A DNA stretch of 64,000 bases, taken from contig NZ_AP024650.1 in the NCBI RefSeq assembly GCF_019977275.1, forward strand, positions 3,658,001 to 3,722,000, written 5' to 3'. The notes below the pieces were generated by a model. That model ran no database searches. It had not been told where the DNA came from and worked only from the letters and a program-made list of their open reading frames with translations. Made by a program: the position numbers and the translations under genes. Within the stretch, counting starts at the first letter, position 1. Each line of letters opens with the position of its first letter. This document shows, piece after piece, positions 38,390 through 46,634 of this stretch. This DNA is from Arthrobacter sp. StoSoilB19. Lineage in GTDB: Bacteria > Actinomycetota > Actinomycetes > Actinomycetales > Micrococcaceae.

Positions 38390-38626
38390 ATGAATGATCA
38401 GGACATTTTGACGCACATCCAGGCCCTGGTGGAGGAGGAGCACTCGCTGCGCGAGGGATCGGGCAGCGGGCAGGCCCCGGACCCGGCGCGGTTGAAGTAC
38501 GTGGAAGAAAGCCTGGACCAGTGCTGGGACCTGCTGCGCCAGCGCCGGGCCAAGAAGGATTCCGGGGAGAACCCGAACGACGCCGAGGCCCGCCCCATCA
38601 GCGAGGTTGAGGGCTACCGGCAGTAA
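38390..38626 (+). CDS. DUF2630 family small protein
   Basis: A 78-residue protein of the actinobacterial DUF2630 type: DILTHIQALVEEEHSLR, then LKYVEESLDQCWDLLRQRRA, two helices likely to form a helical hairpin, and a short tail. GGGGAA precedes ATG 38390. The stop overlaps the start of the amidase gene by one base (TAATG), so the genes are translationally coupled. Confidence 0.82.
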   Translation: MNDQDILTHIQALVEEEHSLREGSGSGQAPDPARLKYVEESLDQCWDLLRQRRAKKDSGENPNDAEARPISEVEGYRQ

Positions 38627-39420
38627 TGCGTATTGCCGTAGCGCAGATCATCAGCGGTGCAGACACCGCCGCCAACCTTGAACTGATGTGGGACTACGCC
38701 GCGCAGGCCAGTAATGCGGACGCGCAGTTGGTTGTCTTTCCCGAAGCGACGATGCGCGCGTTCGGGCACTCCCTCAGGGACATTGCCGAGCCCCTCGACG
38801 GCCCGTGGGCCAGCGAGGTCCGCAGGATGGCCCGGGAGCTGGAGATCACGATTGTGGCCGGCATGTTCACGCCGGGGAAGGACGGCCGCGTCCGCAACAC
38901 GCTGCTGGTCACCGGACCCGGTGTGGATGCTTCCTACGACAAGATCCACCTCTTCGATGCCTTTGGGTTCACGGAGTCCAGGACAGTGGACCCAGGGGAA
39001 GGGCCGGTTACGTTCGAACTGGACGGGACCGTCTTCGGCCTTGCCACCTGCTACGACGTGCGCTTTCCCGGCCTGTTCACGGCAAACGCGAACGCGGGGG
39101 CGCAGGTGAACATCGTGTGCGCTTCCTGGGGCGCCGGGGAGGGCAAGGCCGAGCAGTGGGACCTGCTGGTTCGCGCACGGGCTCTGGACAGCACCGCGTT
39201 CGTGATTGCCTGCGGCCAAGGGGATCCCGAAACCGTCGGCGCTGGTCCCGCCGGAACAGCACCCACGGGAATCGGCCACAGCGCGGTTGTGACCCCACTC
39301 GGCAAACCGCTGGTGACCCTTGGCGGAAAACCCGAACTCGCCGTCGTCGATATTGACCCCGCCACGGTGGCCGACGTACGGGCCAACCTGCCGGTCCTGG
39401 CCAACGCGCGCAGGTTCTGA
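38626..39420 (+). CDS. carbon-nitrogen hydrolase (nitrilase superfamily amidase)
   Basis: A 264-residue amidase with the Glu-Lys-Cys triad: Glu in LVVFPEATMRAFG, Lys in YDKIHLFDAFG and Cys in GLATCYDVRFPGLF. These are the signatures of the omega-amidase or deaminated-glutathione amidase group. A role as metabolite repair amidase is therefore likely. The gene is coupled to the DUF2630 gene and lies just upstream of the amtB control region. Confidence 0.9.
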   Translation: MRIAVAQIISGADTAANLELMWDYAAQASNADAQLVVFPEATMRAFGHSLRDIAEPLDGPWASEVRRMARELEITIVAGMFTPGKDGRVRNTLLVTGPGVDASYDKIHLFDAFGFTESRTVDPGEGPVTFELDGTVFGLATCYDVRFPGLFTANANAGAQVNIVCASWGAGEGKAEQWDLLVRARALDSTAFVIACGQGDPETVGAGPAGTAPTGIGHSAVVTPLGKPLVTLGGKPELAVVDIDPATVADVRANLPVLANARRF

Positions 39421-39565
39421 CCCTGTGAGCTGCCGTTCATAGCTCTGAAACAGAAGGCCAAGCAGGGTACGACGGCGTTTCTCACCTTAGGTGCGCTGCG
39501 TCGCCTGTGCCGGCGGGGAAGTTTTGGGAAGGTGCCAGCGTGGGTGGCTCCGGCCAGAGAAGCCG

Positions 39566-39603
39566 TTTACATTCCCGAAACATACCGGATACGTGAACTT
39601 CAC
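39566..39603 (+). promoter_or_regulatory. GlnR-type box upstream of amtB
   Basis: Four pentamers TTTAC, GAAAC, GATAC and TTCAC are separated by exactly six bases each (39566-70, 39577-81, 39588-92, 39599-603). This reproduces the a1-b1-a2-b2 GlnR box (gTnAC-n6-GaAAC, twice) known for nitrogen genes of streptomycetes and relatives; the fourth pentamer is the weakest match. It lies 140 bp before the amtB start. The rest of the 39421-39742 gap shows no ORF. Confidence 0.65.
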
Positions 39604-39742
39604 GCGGGAGCGATTTGTGTAACGTGCCTGCAACTTTAAGCGGCATTGACTGAAACACGCGACGCCAAAAATGGATCCCGGGGGAAATGCTTGGGGCCAA
39701 AACGGGCCCCGGACCAAGATCACGTTGCGAAGGGACCCACCG

Positions 39743-41062
39743 GTGGAAATCACTGCCCAACACGTCTGGCTGATGATTTCGGCCGCCATGGTACTGCTGA
39801 TGACCCCTGGGCTCGGCCTCTTCTACGGCGGCATGACCCGCGCCAAGGCCGCGCTGAACATGATCATGATGAGCTTCATCTCCGCCGGGATCGTGGGCGT
39901 GGTGTGGGTTCTCTGGGGTTACTCCATGACTACCGGAGACGGCATCCTGGGGCTCTTCGGCAATCCCTTCACGAGTTTCGGCCTGCAGAACCTGATGGGC
40001 TCGCCGGACCTCCTCAAGGCCGGTTACAGCGCCACCTTCGCCATCATCACCGTGGCCCTGATCAGCGGCGCCATCGCCGACCGCGCGAAGTTCAGCGCAT
40101 GGGCACTGTTCGTTCCCGTGTGGATCACCCTGATCTACTGCCCTCTCGCCTACATGATCTGGGGTGGCGGGCTGATGAGTGCAGGCGGGGCCGTCACCGC
40201 AATCTTCGGCCAGGTCATCGATTTCGCCGGTGGCGCCGTGGTGGAAATCAGTTCAGGAACTGCCGCGCTGGTGCTGGCCATCATCGTGGGCCAGCGCCAC
40301 GGCTTCGCTAAGGACCCCAATCACCGCCCCCACAACCTGCCCTTCATCATGCTGGGCGCGGCCATCCTGTGGTTCGGCTGGTTTGGCTTCAATGGCGGCG
40401 CCGCAACCAGCGCTGAACAGGCCGGCCTCATCTGGATCAACACGCTGGTGGCCCCCGCCGCGGCCATGCTCACCTGGCTCATCACCGAAAAGATCCGCCA
40501 CGGGCACCCCACCTCCCTGGGCGCCGCCTCCGGCGTTGTGGCCGGCCTTGTGGCCATCACCCCTTCCTGCGCCAACGTCAGCCCGGTGGCAGCAATCGGC
40601 CTGGGCCTGGTGGCGGGAGCGGCATGCTGCGTATTCGTGGACCTCAAGTACCGGTTCGGCCTTGATGACTCCCTGGACGTGGTGGGCGTCCACCTGGGGG
40701 CCGGCCTCATTGGCACCCTGTCCCTGGGATTCATCGCCCTCCCCGTGAACGGCCAGGGCGGCGGCCTCTTCTACGGCGGCGGTGTCCAGCAGCTCATCGC
40801 CCAGACAGCCGCCGTCGTCATCACCCTGCTGCTGTCCGGACTTGGAACGGCGGTCATTGCGCGGGTCATCAACAAGGCGGTGGGCTTCCGCGTCAGCCAC
40901 GAGGCCGAGACCGCCGGCGTGGACCTGTCCGAGCACGCCGAGACCGCCTACGCGTTCGGCGAGATCGGAGCAGGCTTCAACCCCCTGCGCCAGGCAGCTG
41001 CGCACATCCCAACCGCTGCTGCTCCCGCGGAGCGGCACGCCCGGGAAGACTCCTTCGCGTAG
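39743..41062 (+). CDS. amtB: ammonium transporter (Amt/Mep family)
   Basis: A 439-residue Amt protein with eleven membrane helices. It begins VEITAQHVWLMISAAMVLLM and shows GLGLFYGGMTRAKAALNMI, the pore His regions in LNVVGVHLGAGLIGT-type sequence (LDVVGVHLGAGLIGTL near residue 330), and ILWFGWFGFNGGAA. The cytoplasmic tail contains SEHAETAYAFGE. GTG 39743 lies six bases after AAGGGA; the in-frame ATG at 39671 would add a non-family leader. A GlnR box upstream implies induction under nitrogen limitation. No glnK or glnD follows; a padR gene converges 25 bp downstream. Confidence 0.94.
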   Translation: MEITAQHVWLMISAAMVLLMTPGLGLFYGGMTRAKAALNMIMMSFISAGIVGVVWVLWGYSMTTGDGILGLFGNPFTSFGLQNLMGSPDLLKAGYSATFAIITVALISGAIADRAKFSAWALFVPVWITLIYCPLAYMIWGGGLMSAGGAVTAIFGQVIDFAGGAVVEISSGTAALVLAIIVGQRHGFAKDPNHRPHNLPFIMLGAAILWFGWFGFNGGAATSAEQAGLIWINTLVAPAAAMLTWLITEKIRHGHPTSLGAASGVVAGLVAITPSCANVSPVAAIGLGLVAGAACCVFVDLKYRFGLDDSLDVVGVHLGAGLIGTLSLGFIALPVNGQGGGLFYGGGVQQLIAQTAAVVITLLLSGLGTAVIARVINKAVGFRVSHEAETAGVDLSEHAETAYAFGEIGAGFNPLRQAAAHIPTAAAPAERHAREDSFA

Positions 41063-41086
41063 CTTCCACAGCCGCGGCCTAAGGAT

Positions 41087-41713
41087 CTAGTCCGCAAGGA
41101 TTTTGTAAAGCGCCCGGCGGGTTTCGTCCATCTTCTCGATCGCAGCAGCACGCTGTTCCTGGGTCACGCCGGTGCGGAACTGATGGATGGCGCCCAGGAG
41201 CTTGCCGATGCTTTGGTGGAAGTCCCTGTCGGCGCTGTCCGGTTCGGCGTTCCAGGCGTTCTCCATCTCCTCGGCATGCTCTGCCACATAGGCCCTGCCT
41301 GCGTCCGTGAGTGCGAACTCGGTCCCGCGGCCTTCACTGAGCGCCTCGATCAGGCCCTCATCCACCAACTGCTGGAGCGTGGGGTAAATGGATCCCGGGC
41401 TTGGCCGCCACATTCCGCCGGTCTTTGCGGCGATGGTCTTGATCAGTCCGTAACCATTGGATGGTGCCTCCGCAAGGAGCGAGAGGATGGCTGCACGGAC
41501 ATCGCCCCGGCTTGCCCGCCGGCCGCCCCGCCCGAAACCCGGGCCAAAGCCCGGCCCGAATCCAGGTCCGAAACCAGGTCCAAAACCAGGTCCGAAACCG
41601 GGACCAAAGCCCGGACCCCGGTGCCCGTGCGGTCCCCTGTGGCCCCTCCCCCGTTCGAAGCGGCCCTTGCCGAATTCCGGGCCGGGATTCCTGTCATCAA
41701 ATATGCCTTTCAT
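41087..41713 (-). CDS. PadR family regulator with Gly-Phe-Pro repeat N terminus
   Basis: A 208-residue transcriptional regulator. After a low-complexity N terminus (residues about 1-60) with repeated FGPG units, the PadR winged helix appears: DVRAAILSLLAEAPSNGYGLIKTIA, then PSPGSIYPTLQQLVDEGLI and the wing GRGTEFALTDAGRAYV. A C-terminal helical dimerisation region follows (FHQSIGKLLGAIHQF). It is divergent from a class A PBP gene, and a perfect 11-bp inverted repeat in the gap is its likely operator. Confidence 0.88.
   Translation of the reverse strand: MKGIFDDRNPGPEFGKGRFERGRGHRGPHGHRGPGFGPGFGPGFGPGFGPGFGPGFGPGFGRGGRRASRGDVRAAILSLLAEAPSNGYGLIKTIAAKTGGMWRPSPGSIYPTLQQLVDEGLIEALSEGRGTEFALTDAGRAYVAEHAEEMENAWNAEPDSADRDFHQSIGKLLGAIHQFRTGVTQEQRAAAIEKMDETRRALYKILAD
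41531..41621 (-). repeat. tandem 12-bp repeat encoding FGPG units
   Basis: About six to seven near-identical 12-bp units, differing mainly at third codon positions, encode the FGPG repeats of the PadR-like protein. Synonymous drift between units shows that the peptide repeat is maintained by selection rather than by recent slippage alone. Confidence 0.8.
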
Positions 41714-41756
41714 GGTGGCATGGTCCTTTCGTTTTCAGAAGCTCGCTGTTTTATTC

Positions 41757-41790
41757 AGCGATAGTTAACGATATGTCGGTAACTATCGCT
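41757..41790. promoter_or_regulatory. 11-bp inverted repeat, probable PadR operator
   Basis: AGCGATAGTTA (41757-41767) and TAACTATCGCT (41780-41790) are exact reverse complements separated by 12 bases that contain CGATATGTCG. The GATA/TATC arms are of the kind bound by PadR regulators. It lies between the padR-like start at 41713 and the PBP start at 41892. Confidence 0.75.
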
Positions 41791-41891
41791 TGGTCAATGG
41801 TTCGGTGTGACCAAATCCTGACCTTCCGCCCCTGTTTCGGCCCTTGGCAGGGGCGTATCCTGTTCCCACCTCACAGGACGAGGGCTGAGGA

Positions 41892-44063
41892 ATGGTGAAG
41901 AAGCGGAAGCGCAGGGGCGGTTTTGGCGCGGCCCTGGGACGGGTCCTGGGGTTCCTTGCAGCGAGCGTCATGTGCGGCGTGCTGGCAGCCAGCCTGGTGG
42001 TTCCGGCTGTGGCAGCCGCCGGGATGGGCGTCAGTTCCTCCATTGGCTTCTTCGAAAGCCTGCCGGCGGAATTGACGGTGCAGCCGCCCTCGCAGGCTAC
42101 GAAGGTCCTGACCGCCGATGGGCAACCGATCGCCACGTTTTACACGGAGAACCGTGTGCGGGTACCGCTGGACCAGATGTCGCCCTTCATCAAGACCGGC
42201 ATTGTCGCCATCGAGGACAGCAGGTTTTACGACCATGCGGGTGTTGATCCGCAGGGGATCCTGCGGGCGATGGTGTCCAACCTGACCAAGGGCGGCGAGC
42301 AGGGCGCCTCGACCATCACCCAGCAGTACGTCACCAACGTCCTGAACGAGGCACAGCTCTCACAGGACAGGCCGGACGCGGTGGTGCTGAACGGGCAGAA
42401 GACCCTTGGCGACAAACTGCGGGAAATGAAGCTCGCCATCACGCTGGAGAAGAAGTACACCAAGGACCAGATCCTTGAGGGTTACCTCAACATCGTGTTC
42501 TTCAGCAGCAACGCCTACGGAATTGAAGCCGCGGCACGCTACTTCTTCAGCACCAGCGCGAAAGACCTCACCCTTCCCCAGGCAGCCTTGCTGGCCGGGC
42601 TGGTCAACAGCCCAACCCTGTACAACCCGGCCACCAACCCGGACAAGTCCATTGTGCGCCGCAACCAGGTCCTGTCCGAGATGCTGCGCCTGCGCAAGAT
42701 CACCCAGGCCCAGCATGACGAGGCCGTGGCCGCTCCGATTGAATTGAAGATCACGCCCCAGCAGCAGGGTTGCGCCAATGCGGCCATCGCGCCGTACTTC
42801 TGCGATTACATCTCGCACCTGATCCTCAACAATCCCGCCTACGGCCCGACGGAACCTGAACGGGAACGAAGGCTGTACCGGGGTGGGCTCACTATCGTCA
42901 CCACCCTGGACAGCAGGCTTCAGGCCGCCGCACAGGCCCAGGTTGACGGCACCGCAGGCGCAAATCCTGACCGGTGGGCAGCTTCGCTGGTAACCATCCA
43001 GCCCGGCAGCGGCAAGATCCTGGCGATGGCCCAAAACACGGTGTTCCTTCCGCAACCCGGCAAGTTCGACACCAACCTCAACTTCAACGTGGATGCCAAG
43101 GACGCCCAGGGCAACGACCTGAACGGCGCCGGAGGTTTCCAGCCCGGGTCCACCATGAAGCCCTTCACCTTTGCGGAGTGGCTGAACGAGGGAAAGTCGA
43201 TCACCGCCGAAGTGGACGCCTCACGCCGCGTCTATCCCCTGGGGTTCCCGTGGAAGGACAGCTGCGGAAAGGTGCTGGGAGCCTACAGCACCGCGCAGGC
43301 AAACCCCGCCCTTGGTGCTGCCGACGACCTGCAGAATGCCGAGGACGGCTTCTACCGGCCGATGCCCGTCAACTACGGCCTGTACAACTCGATCAATACC
43401 GCCACCTTCGCCGCGGCGGCGCAGCTGGACTTCTGCGGCATCCAGAAGATGGTGGATGCCGTCGGGCTGCACAGTGGCCTCGACAGCACCCCGGTCAACA
43501 TGCACCAGCTGGGCAACCTGCTGGGCGGAACCGGCGTTGCCCCCCTTACCCTTGCCAATGCCTTTGCCACTTTCGCCACGGACGGCCGCTTCTGCGCACC
43601 CATTGGACTGGTTGATGTCACGGATGCAGCCGGGGCGAAGCTGCCCGCCCAGGCCCCGGACTGCCACGATGCCGTCAAACCGGACGTAGCCCGCGGCGTC
43701 AACTCGGTACTGCAGGATGTCCTGAAGAAGGGCTCCGGTGTCTGGATCAACCCGAAGGTCCATGACAAGGTCCCCACCGCAGCCAAGACCGGGACCTCGA
43801 ACAACAACGGTTCCACCTGGGTGGTGGGATACACCACCGGCATGGTCACCGCTTCCTTCTTCGGGGATGCCCTGGAAGGCCAAAAGCGGCCAGGACAAAA
43901 CGTGACCATCAACGGCACCTTCTACCCCCGGCTGGACGGATACATGATCGCCGGTCCACAGTGGGCCAACTACATGCTCAAGGTGGCGCCGCTTTATCCC
44001 GCAACCCCGTTCGCGCCGCCTCCCGCTTCGATGATTGGTCCCAGCCCCACCCCGAAGCCGTAG
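41892..44063 (+). CDS. class A penicillin-binding protein (transglycosylase/transpeptidase)
   Basis: A 723-residue bifunctional peptidoglycan synthase. It has a basic cytoplasmic N terminus and a single membrane anchor (LGFLAASVMCGVLAASLVV), then the GT51 domain: VAIEDSRFYDHAGVDPQG with catalytic Glu, QGASTITQQYVTNVL and KYTKDQILEGYLNIVFFSSNAYG split over residues 180-210. The transpeptidase domain has STMK near 417 (SxxK), SIN near 500 (SxN) and KTGTS near 633 (KTG). No PASTA domain is present; the tail is Pro-rich. It is monocistronic and divergent from the PadR gene. Confidence 0.94.
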   Translation: MVKKRKRRGGFGAALGRVLGFLAASVMCGVLAASLVVPAVAAAGMGVSSSIGFFESLPAELTVQPPSQATKVLTADGQPIATFYTENRVRVPLDQMSPFIKTGIVAIEDSRFYDHAGVDPQGILRAMVSNLTKGGEQGASTITQQYVTNVLNEAQLSQDRPDAVVLNGQKTLGDKLREMKLAITLEKKYTKDQILEGYLNIVFFSSNAYGIEAAARYFFSTSAKDLTLPQAALLAGLVNSPTLYNPATNPDKSIVRRNQVLSEMLRLRKITQAQHDEAVAAPIELKITPQQQGCANAAIAPYFCDYISHLILNNPAYGPTEPERERRLYRGGLTIVTTLDSRLQAAAQAQVDGTAGANPDRWAASLVTIQPGSGKILAMAQNTVFLPQPGKFDTNLNFNVDAKDAQGNDLNGAGGFQPGSTMKPFTFAEWLNEGKSITAEVDASRRVYPLGFPWKDSCGKVLGAYSTAQANPALGAADDLQNAEDGFYRPMPVNYGLYNSINTATFAAAAQLDFCGIQKMVDAVGLHSGLDSTPVNMHQLGNLLGGTGVAPLTLANAFATFATDGRFCAPIGLVDVTDAAGAKLPAQAPDCHDAVKPDVARGVNSVLQDVLKKGSGVWINPKVHDKVPTAAKTGTSNNNGSTWVVGYTTGMVTASFFGDALEGQKRPGQNVTINGTFYPRLDGYMIAGPQWANYMLKVAPLYPATPFAPPPASMIGPSPTPKP

Positions 44064-44196
44064 GCCCTGGCTTCAGCGGAGCGGCAGACCTCAGGGTCCG
44101 ACAGCGACAGCCAGCCAAAAGCCCTATGTGGAAAACCAGCTGACCGCCGTTAACTGTCCCCACATCTGCCAGCCAGGTCCATGAGCAGTGGAACCC

Positions 44197-44805
44197 TTAT
44201 TCCTGGCCCGTCCCCTTCCACAACCGCTTCCACCAGGAACGCTGGGGCTCCGGTTCGGCAGGAACTTCCACACTCCGCGCCGCACGCCGGCTGCGCCAGC
44301 GCTCCACTTCCTCCTCCACGTCACGGGTCTTGGTGACCACCGGCGGCCCGCCCTGCAGCTGGCGGCGGGCATCGATCACGCGCCGGTTGAAATCCTGAAG
44401 GAGGTCCCGGACCTGCTGCTCGGTGTACTGGGTATCCAGCTTGGCTTCGAGCTCAGCGTCCTCGGCGCGGAGCAGGATGGCAGCCGGGCCCAGGCCGCTG
44501 ATATGTTCCCGCTGGATCAGCCCCTTGACCCACCAGTCGGGATCGTACGAGTCCCCCAGGCCGGGGATCGGTTTGCCCGCGTACTTGAGGTTGTCGAACT
44601 TGCCCTGTGCCATGGCGTCCCGGACCAGGTACTCGGCGCGGGCGGCATCACTGACTTTCCTCCGCTTCTCACGCTCCCTCTCGTCGAGGGCGTCCAGCGC
44701 GGCTTCCTCCTCGGCACTGATGCCGGCGCCGCGGTATGAACGGAGCTCCACTGCCCTCTCCAGGCGCTTCCGGAAATCCCCTGTCCCGCCGCTCATTGCT
44801 GCCAC
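44197..44805 (-). CDS. DUF1992 domain protein
   Basis: A 202-residue soluble protein. DAMAQGKFDNLKYAGKPIPGLG near residue 65 is the DUF1992 core, which is found fused to or near J domains in some bacteria, followed by a charged helix (EAKLDTQYTEQQVRDLLQDFN) and a C-terminal RSWWKRLW segment. Function is not established. The ATG at 44805 and a second Met four residues in are equally possible starts. Confidence 0.85.
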   Translation of the reverse strand: MAAMSGGTGDFRKRLERAVELRSYRGAGISAEEEAALDALDEREREKRRKVSDAARAEYLVRDAMAQGKFDNLKYAGKPIPGLGDSYDPDWWVKGLIQREHISGLGPAAILLRAEDAELEAKLDTQYTEQQVRDLLQDFNRRVIDARRQLQGGPPVVTKTRDVEEEVERWRSRRAARSVEVPAEPEPQRSWWKRLWKGTGQE

Positions 44806-44870
44806 CGCCTTCCCTCGGCCTGAACCACCTTCCAGTATTTCAACGGGCGGCTTCCTTGTTCAACGGCAAA

Positions 44871-44914
44871 GGTGGGCGGACGACGGCGGGACGTCCCGCC
44901 GTCGTCCGCCCACC
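44871..44914. terminator. perfect 44-bp palindrome downstream of the SRPBCC gene
   Basis: Two 22-base arms, starting GGTGGGCGGACGACGGCGGG, are exact reverse complements with no loop and ACGT at the centre. It lies between the minus-strand SRPBCC stop (44953) and the minus-strand DUF1992 start (44805), so it would end the ArsR-SRPBCC transcript. Confidence 0.85.
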
Positions 44915-44952
44915 AGATGCTGTGGCGGGAGTTCGTCGTGGCAACCGTGCAG

Positions 44953-45450
44953 TCAGGCGTTGGCGTGCTCGGCGAGGATGCCGTCGATCTGGCCCACGGC
45001 TCCCTTCAGGCCCTCCTCCATGCCCATGGCCACCATCTGCTCCAACTGCTCCTCGGATTCAAAGGACGATTGGATGGTCATGCGGGTACGCTCCCCCAGC
45101 GGCTCCAACGTGACCGTGGCGTGGGTGACGCCCAGGTCGCCGGTGGGATTGCCGTCGTCGTCCGCGAACCCGTCGTCGAACTGCAGCGTCCGCGGGGCAT
45201 CAATCGCTGTGAATTCCCACCAGCCGTGGGCCTTCTCCCCCTCCGGGCCGGTCATGTAGTAGTTGGCACGGCCGCCGGGGACGAATTCCAGTTTGTGGAA
45301 TGTGGCCGGCCAAGTGGGTGGGCCCCACCAGCGCTCCAGCTGGCGGGGGTCCTCCCACAGCTGCCACACACGATCGACGCCGGCGTCGAACTCTGCGACC
45401 AGGGTGAGGGTCAGCGCCTCCGGGTTCTTGTCCATAGTGATGACGGCCAT
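44953..45450 (-). CDS. SRPBCC/AHSA1-type domain protein
   Basis: A 165-residue helix-grip protein with AEFDAGVDRVWQLWEDPRQLERWWGPP near the start and MTGPEGEKAHGWWEFTAID in the middle, followed by the C-terminal helix EEQLEQMVAMGMEEGL. These are the features of the AHSA1/CalC-like group. It starts 12 bp after its ArsR partner, and this pairing is very common in actinobacteria; the ligand is unknown. Confidence 0.88.
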   Translation of the reverse strand: MAVITMDKNPEALTLTLVAEFDAGVDRVWQLWEDPRQLERWWGPPTWPATFHKLEFVPGGRANYYMTGPEGEKAHGWWEFTAIDAPRTLQFDDGFADDDGNPTGDLGVTHATVTLEPLGERTRMTIQSSFESEEQLEQMVAMGMEEGLKGAVGQIDGILAEHANA

Positions 45451-45462
45451 GGCAATGCCTTC

Positions 45463-45795
45463 CTAACCTTCAGCGAGAATGTCTGCCATCCTGGCGGCGC
45501 GCTGCCGCCAGATTTGTTCATATTCGTCGAGCAGCTGCCGGGCTTTCCGCAGTCCTTCATGATTGCCCCGCACGATCTGCTCCCTTCCGCGTTTTTCCTT
45601 GGTGACCAGGGATGCCCGCGCCAACACCGCCACATGCTTCTGGACGGCCGCAAAACTCATGGCATAAAGCGCTGCCAGGCCGGAAACGGAGTACTCGCCG
45701 ACAGTCACCCGGCGGACGATGTCCCGCCTGGTGGAATCGGCGAACGCCTGGAAGAGGCGGTCCAGCTCAGTCTCAGTCAGCGTATCTACAACCAT
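45463..45795 (-). CDS. ArsR family regulator paired with SRPBCC protein
   Basis: A 110-residue winged-helix repressor: LDRLFQAFADSTRRDIVRRV, the recognition helix FAAVQKHVAVLARASLV and wing KRGREQIVR. No cysteine or histidine metal site is visible, so it is probably not a metal sensor. The ATG lies inside a 24-bp palindrome and directly at a predicted transcription start, so the mRNA is probably leaderless and autorepressed. It heads the operon with the SRPBCC gene. Confidence 0.9.
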   Translation of the reverse strand: MVVDTLTETELDRLFQAFADSTRRDIVRRVTVGEYSVSGLAALYAMSFAAVQKHVAVLARASLVTKEKRGREQIVRGNHEGLRKARQLLDEYEQIWRQRAARMADILAEG

Positions 45796-45832
45796 TTGGT
45801 TGTAGATTAGCCCTCAGTTGGACGTGCGTCAA
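45784..45832 (-). promoter_or_regulatory. leaderless promoter with operator palindrome for ArsR-SRPBCC
   Basis: On the minus strand TTGACG (45827-45832) and TAATCT (45804-45809) are 17 bp apart, placing the start at or within a base or two of the ATG (45795). The palindrome 45784-45807 (ATCTACAACCA, two bases, TGGTTGTAGAT) covers part of the -10 box, the start site and the first four codons. Confidence 0.75.
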
Positions 45833-45877
45833 TGGTCCTGCCGTGGGCACCCCGGCCGTGCCGGTATCTTGAAGGCC

Positions 45878-46603
45878 ATGAGCATCTTCCTCGCCGGGGC
45901 GGGCCCGGATCCGCTGGCATTCCAGGAGGTCTTCGACCGGTTCGCACTCGACGTCCGGGAACATGCCGGCCGCCGGACTCCCCGCATCGCCGTAGCCGTG
46001 CACCAACGCGGCGGCAACCTGCAGGAACTCGTGGCCGCCTGCGCCGAACCCCTCCAGGCCAGGATCGAGTGCGAAATTGCTGCCGTACCGCTTCCAGACG
46101 GCAAGCCTGCCGACCCCGGCGCTTTCGCGAAAGTCGATGCGGTGGTGGTGGGCGGCGGTCTCACACCGGCCTATTGGGAGGCCCTGCACCCCGCGGCCGC
46201 AACGATACGGCGCCTGGTTGCCGACGGCGCACCCTATCTGGGGTTTTCCGCCGGCGCCATGGTGGCACCCCGGCGGGCGTTGGTTGGCGGATACAAGGTC
46301 AACGGAGTGGAAGTTTGCGGCGAAGAGTGCTCGGAGGGCCTGGACTCAGTGGATTTCCGCGAGGGTCTGGGGCTGGCCGGGTTTTCCGTGGATGTCCATG
46401 CCGCCCAGGCCGGGACGCTGAGCCGTGCCGTGGGCGCCGTGGCAGCTGGCCTGGTGGAAAGGGCGGTGGCCATTGACGAGCAAACAGCCGTGGTTTTAGC
46501 GGCCTTGGGCGACGGGGACTACGACGTCATCGGCAGCGGCCACTGCTGGGACGTTCACCGAAGCGGAGGGACCGCCGTCGTATCCGTAAGATCTGCATAC
46601 TGA
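45878..46603 (+). CDS. peptidase S51-like (type 1 glutamine amidotransferase fold)
   Basis: A 241-residue protein in the fold shared by cyanophycinase and aspartyl dipeptidase PepE. The likely nucleophile is Ser in PYLGFSAGAMVAP near residue 126, with the conserved VDAVVVGGGLTPAYWEAL upstream and FSVDVHAAQAGTLSR after. The GGG and GxSAG motifs favour the S51 family over glutamine amidotransferases (GxCxG). No partner gene is adjacent; substrate unknown. Confidence 0.82.
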   Translation: MSIFLAGAGPDPLAFQEVFDRFALDVREHAGRRTPRIAVAVHQRGGNLQELVAACAEPLQARIECEIAAVPLPDGKPADPGAFAKVDAVVVGGGLTPAYWEALHPAAATIRRLVADGAPYLGFSAGAMVAPRRALVGGYKVNGVEVCGEECSEGLDSVDFREGLGLAGFSVDVHAAQAGTLSRAVGAVAAGLVERAVAIDEQTAVVLAALGDGDYDVIGSGHCWDVHRSGGTAVVSVRSAY

Positions 46604-46634
46604 CCGGGCCGGGATCAGGTTGGCAACCTGCCGG

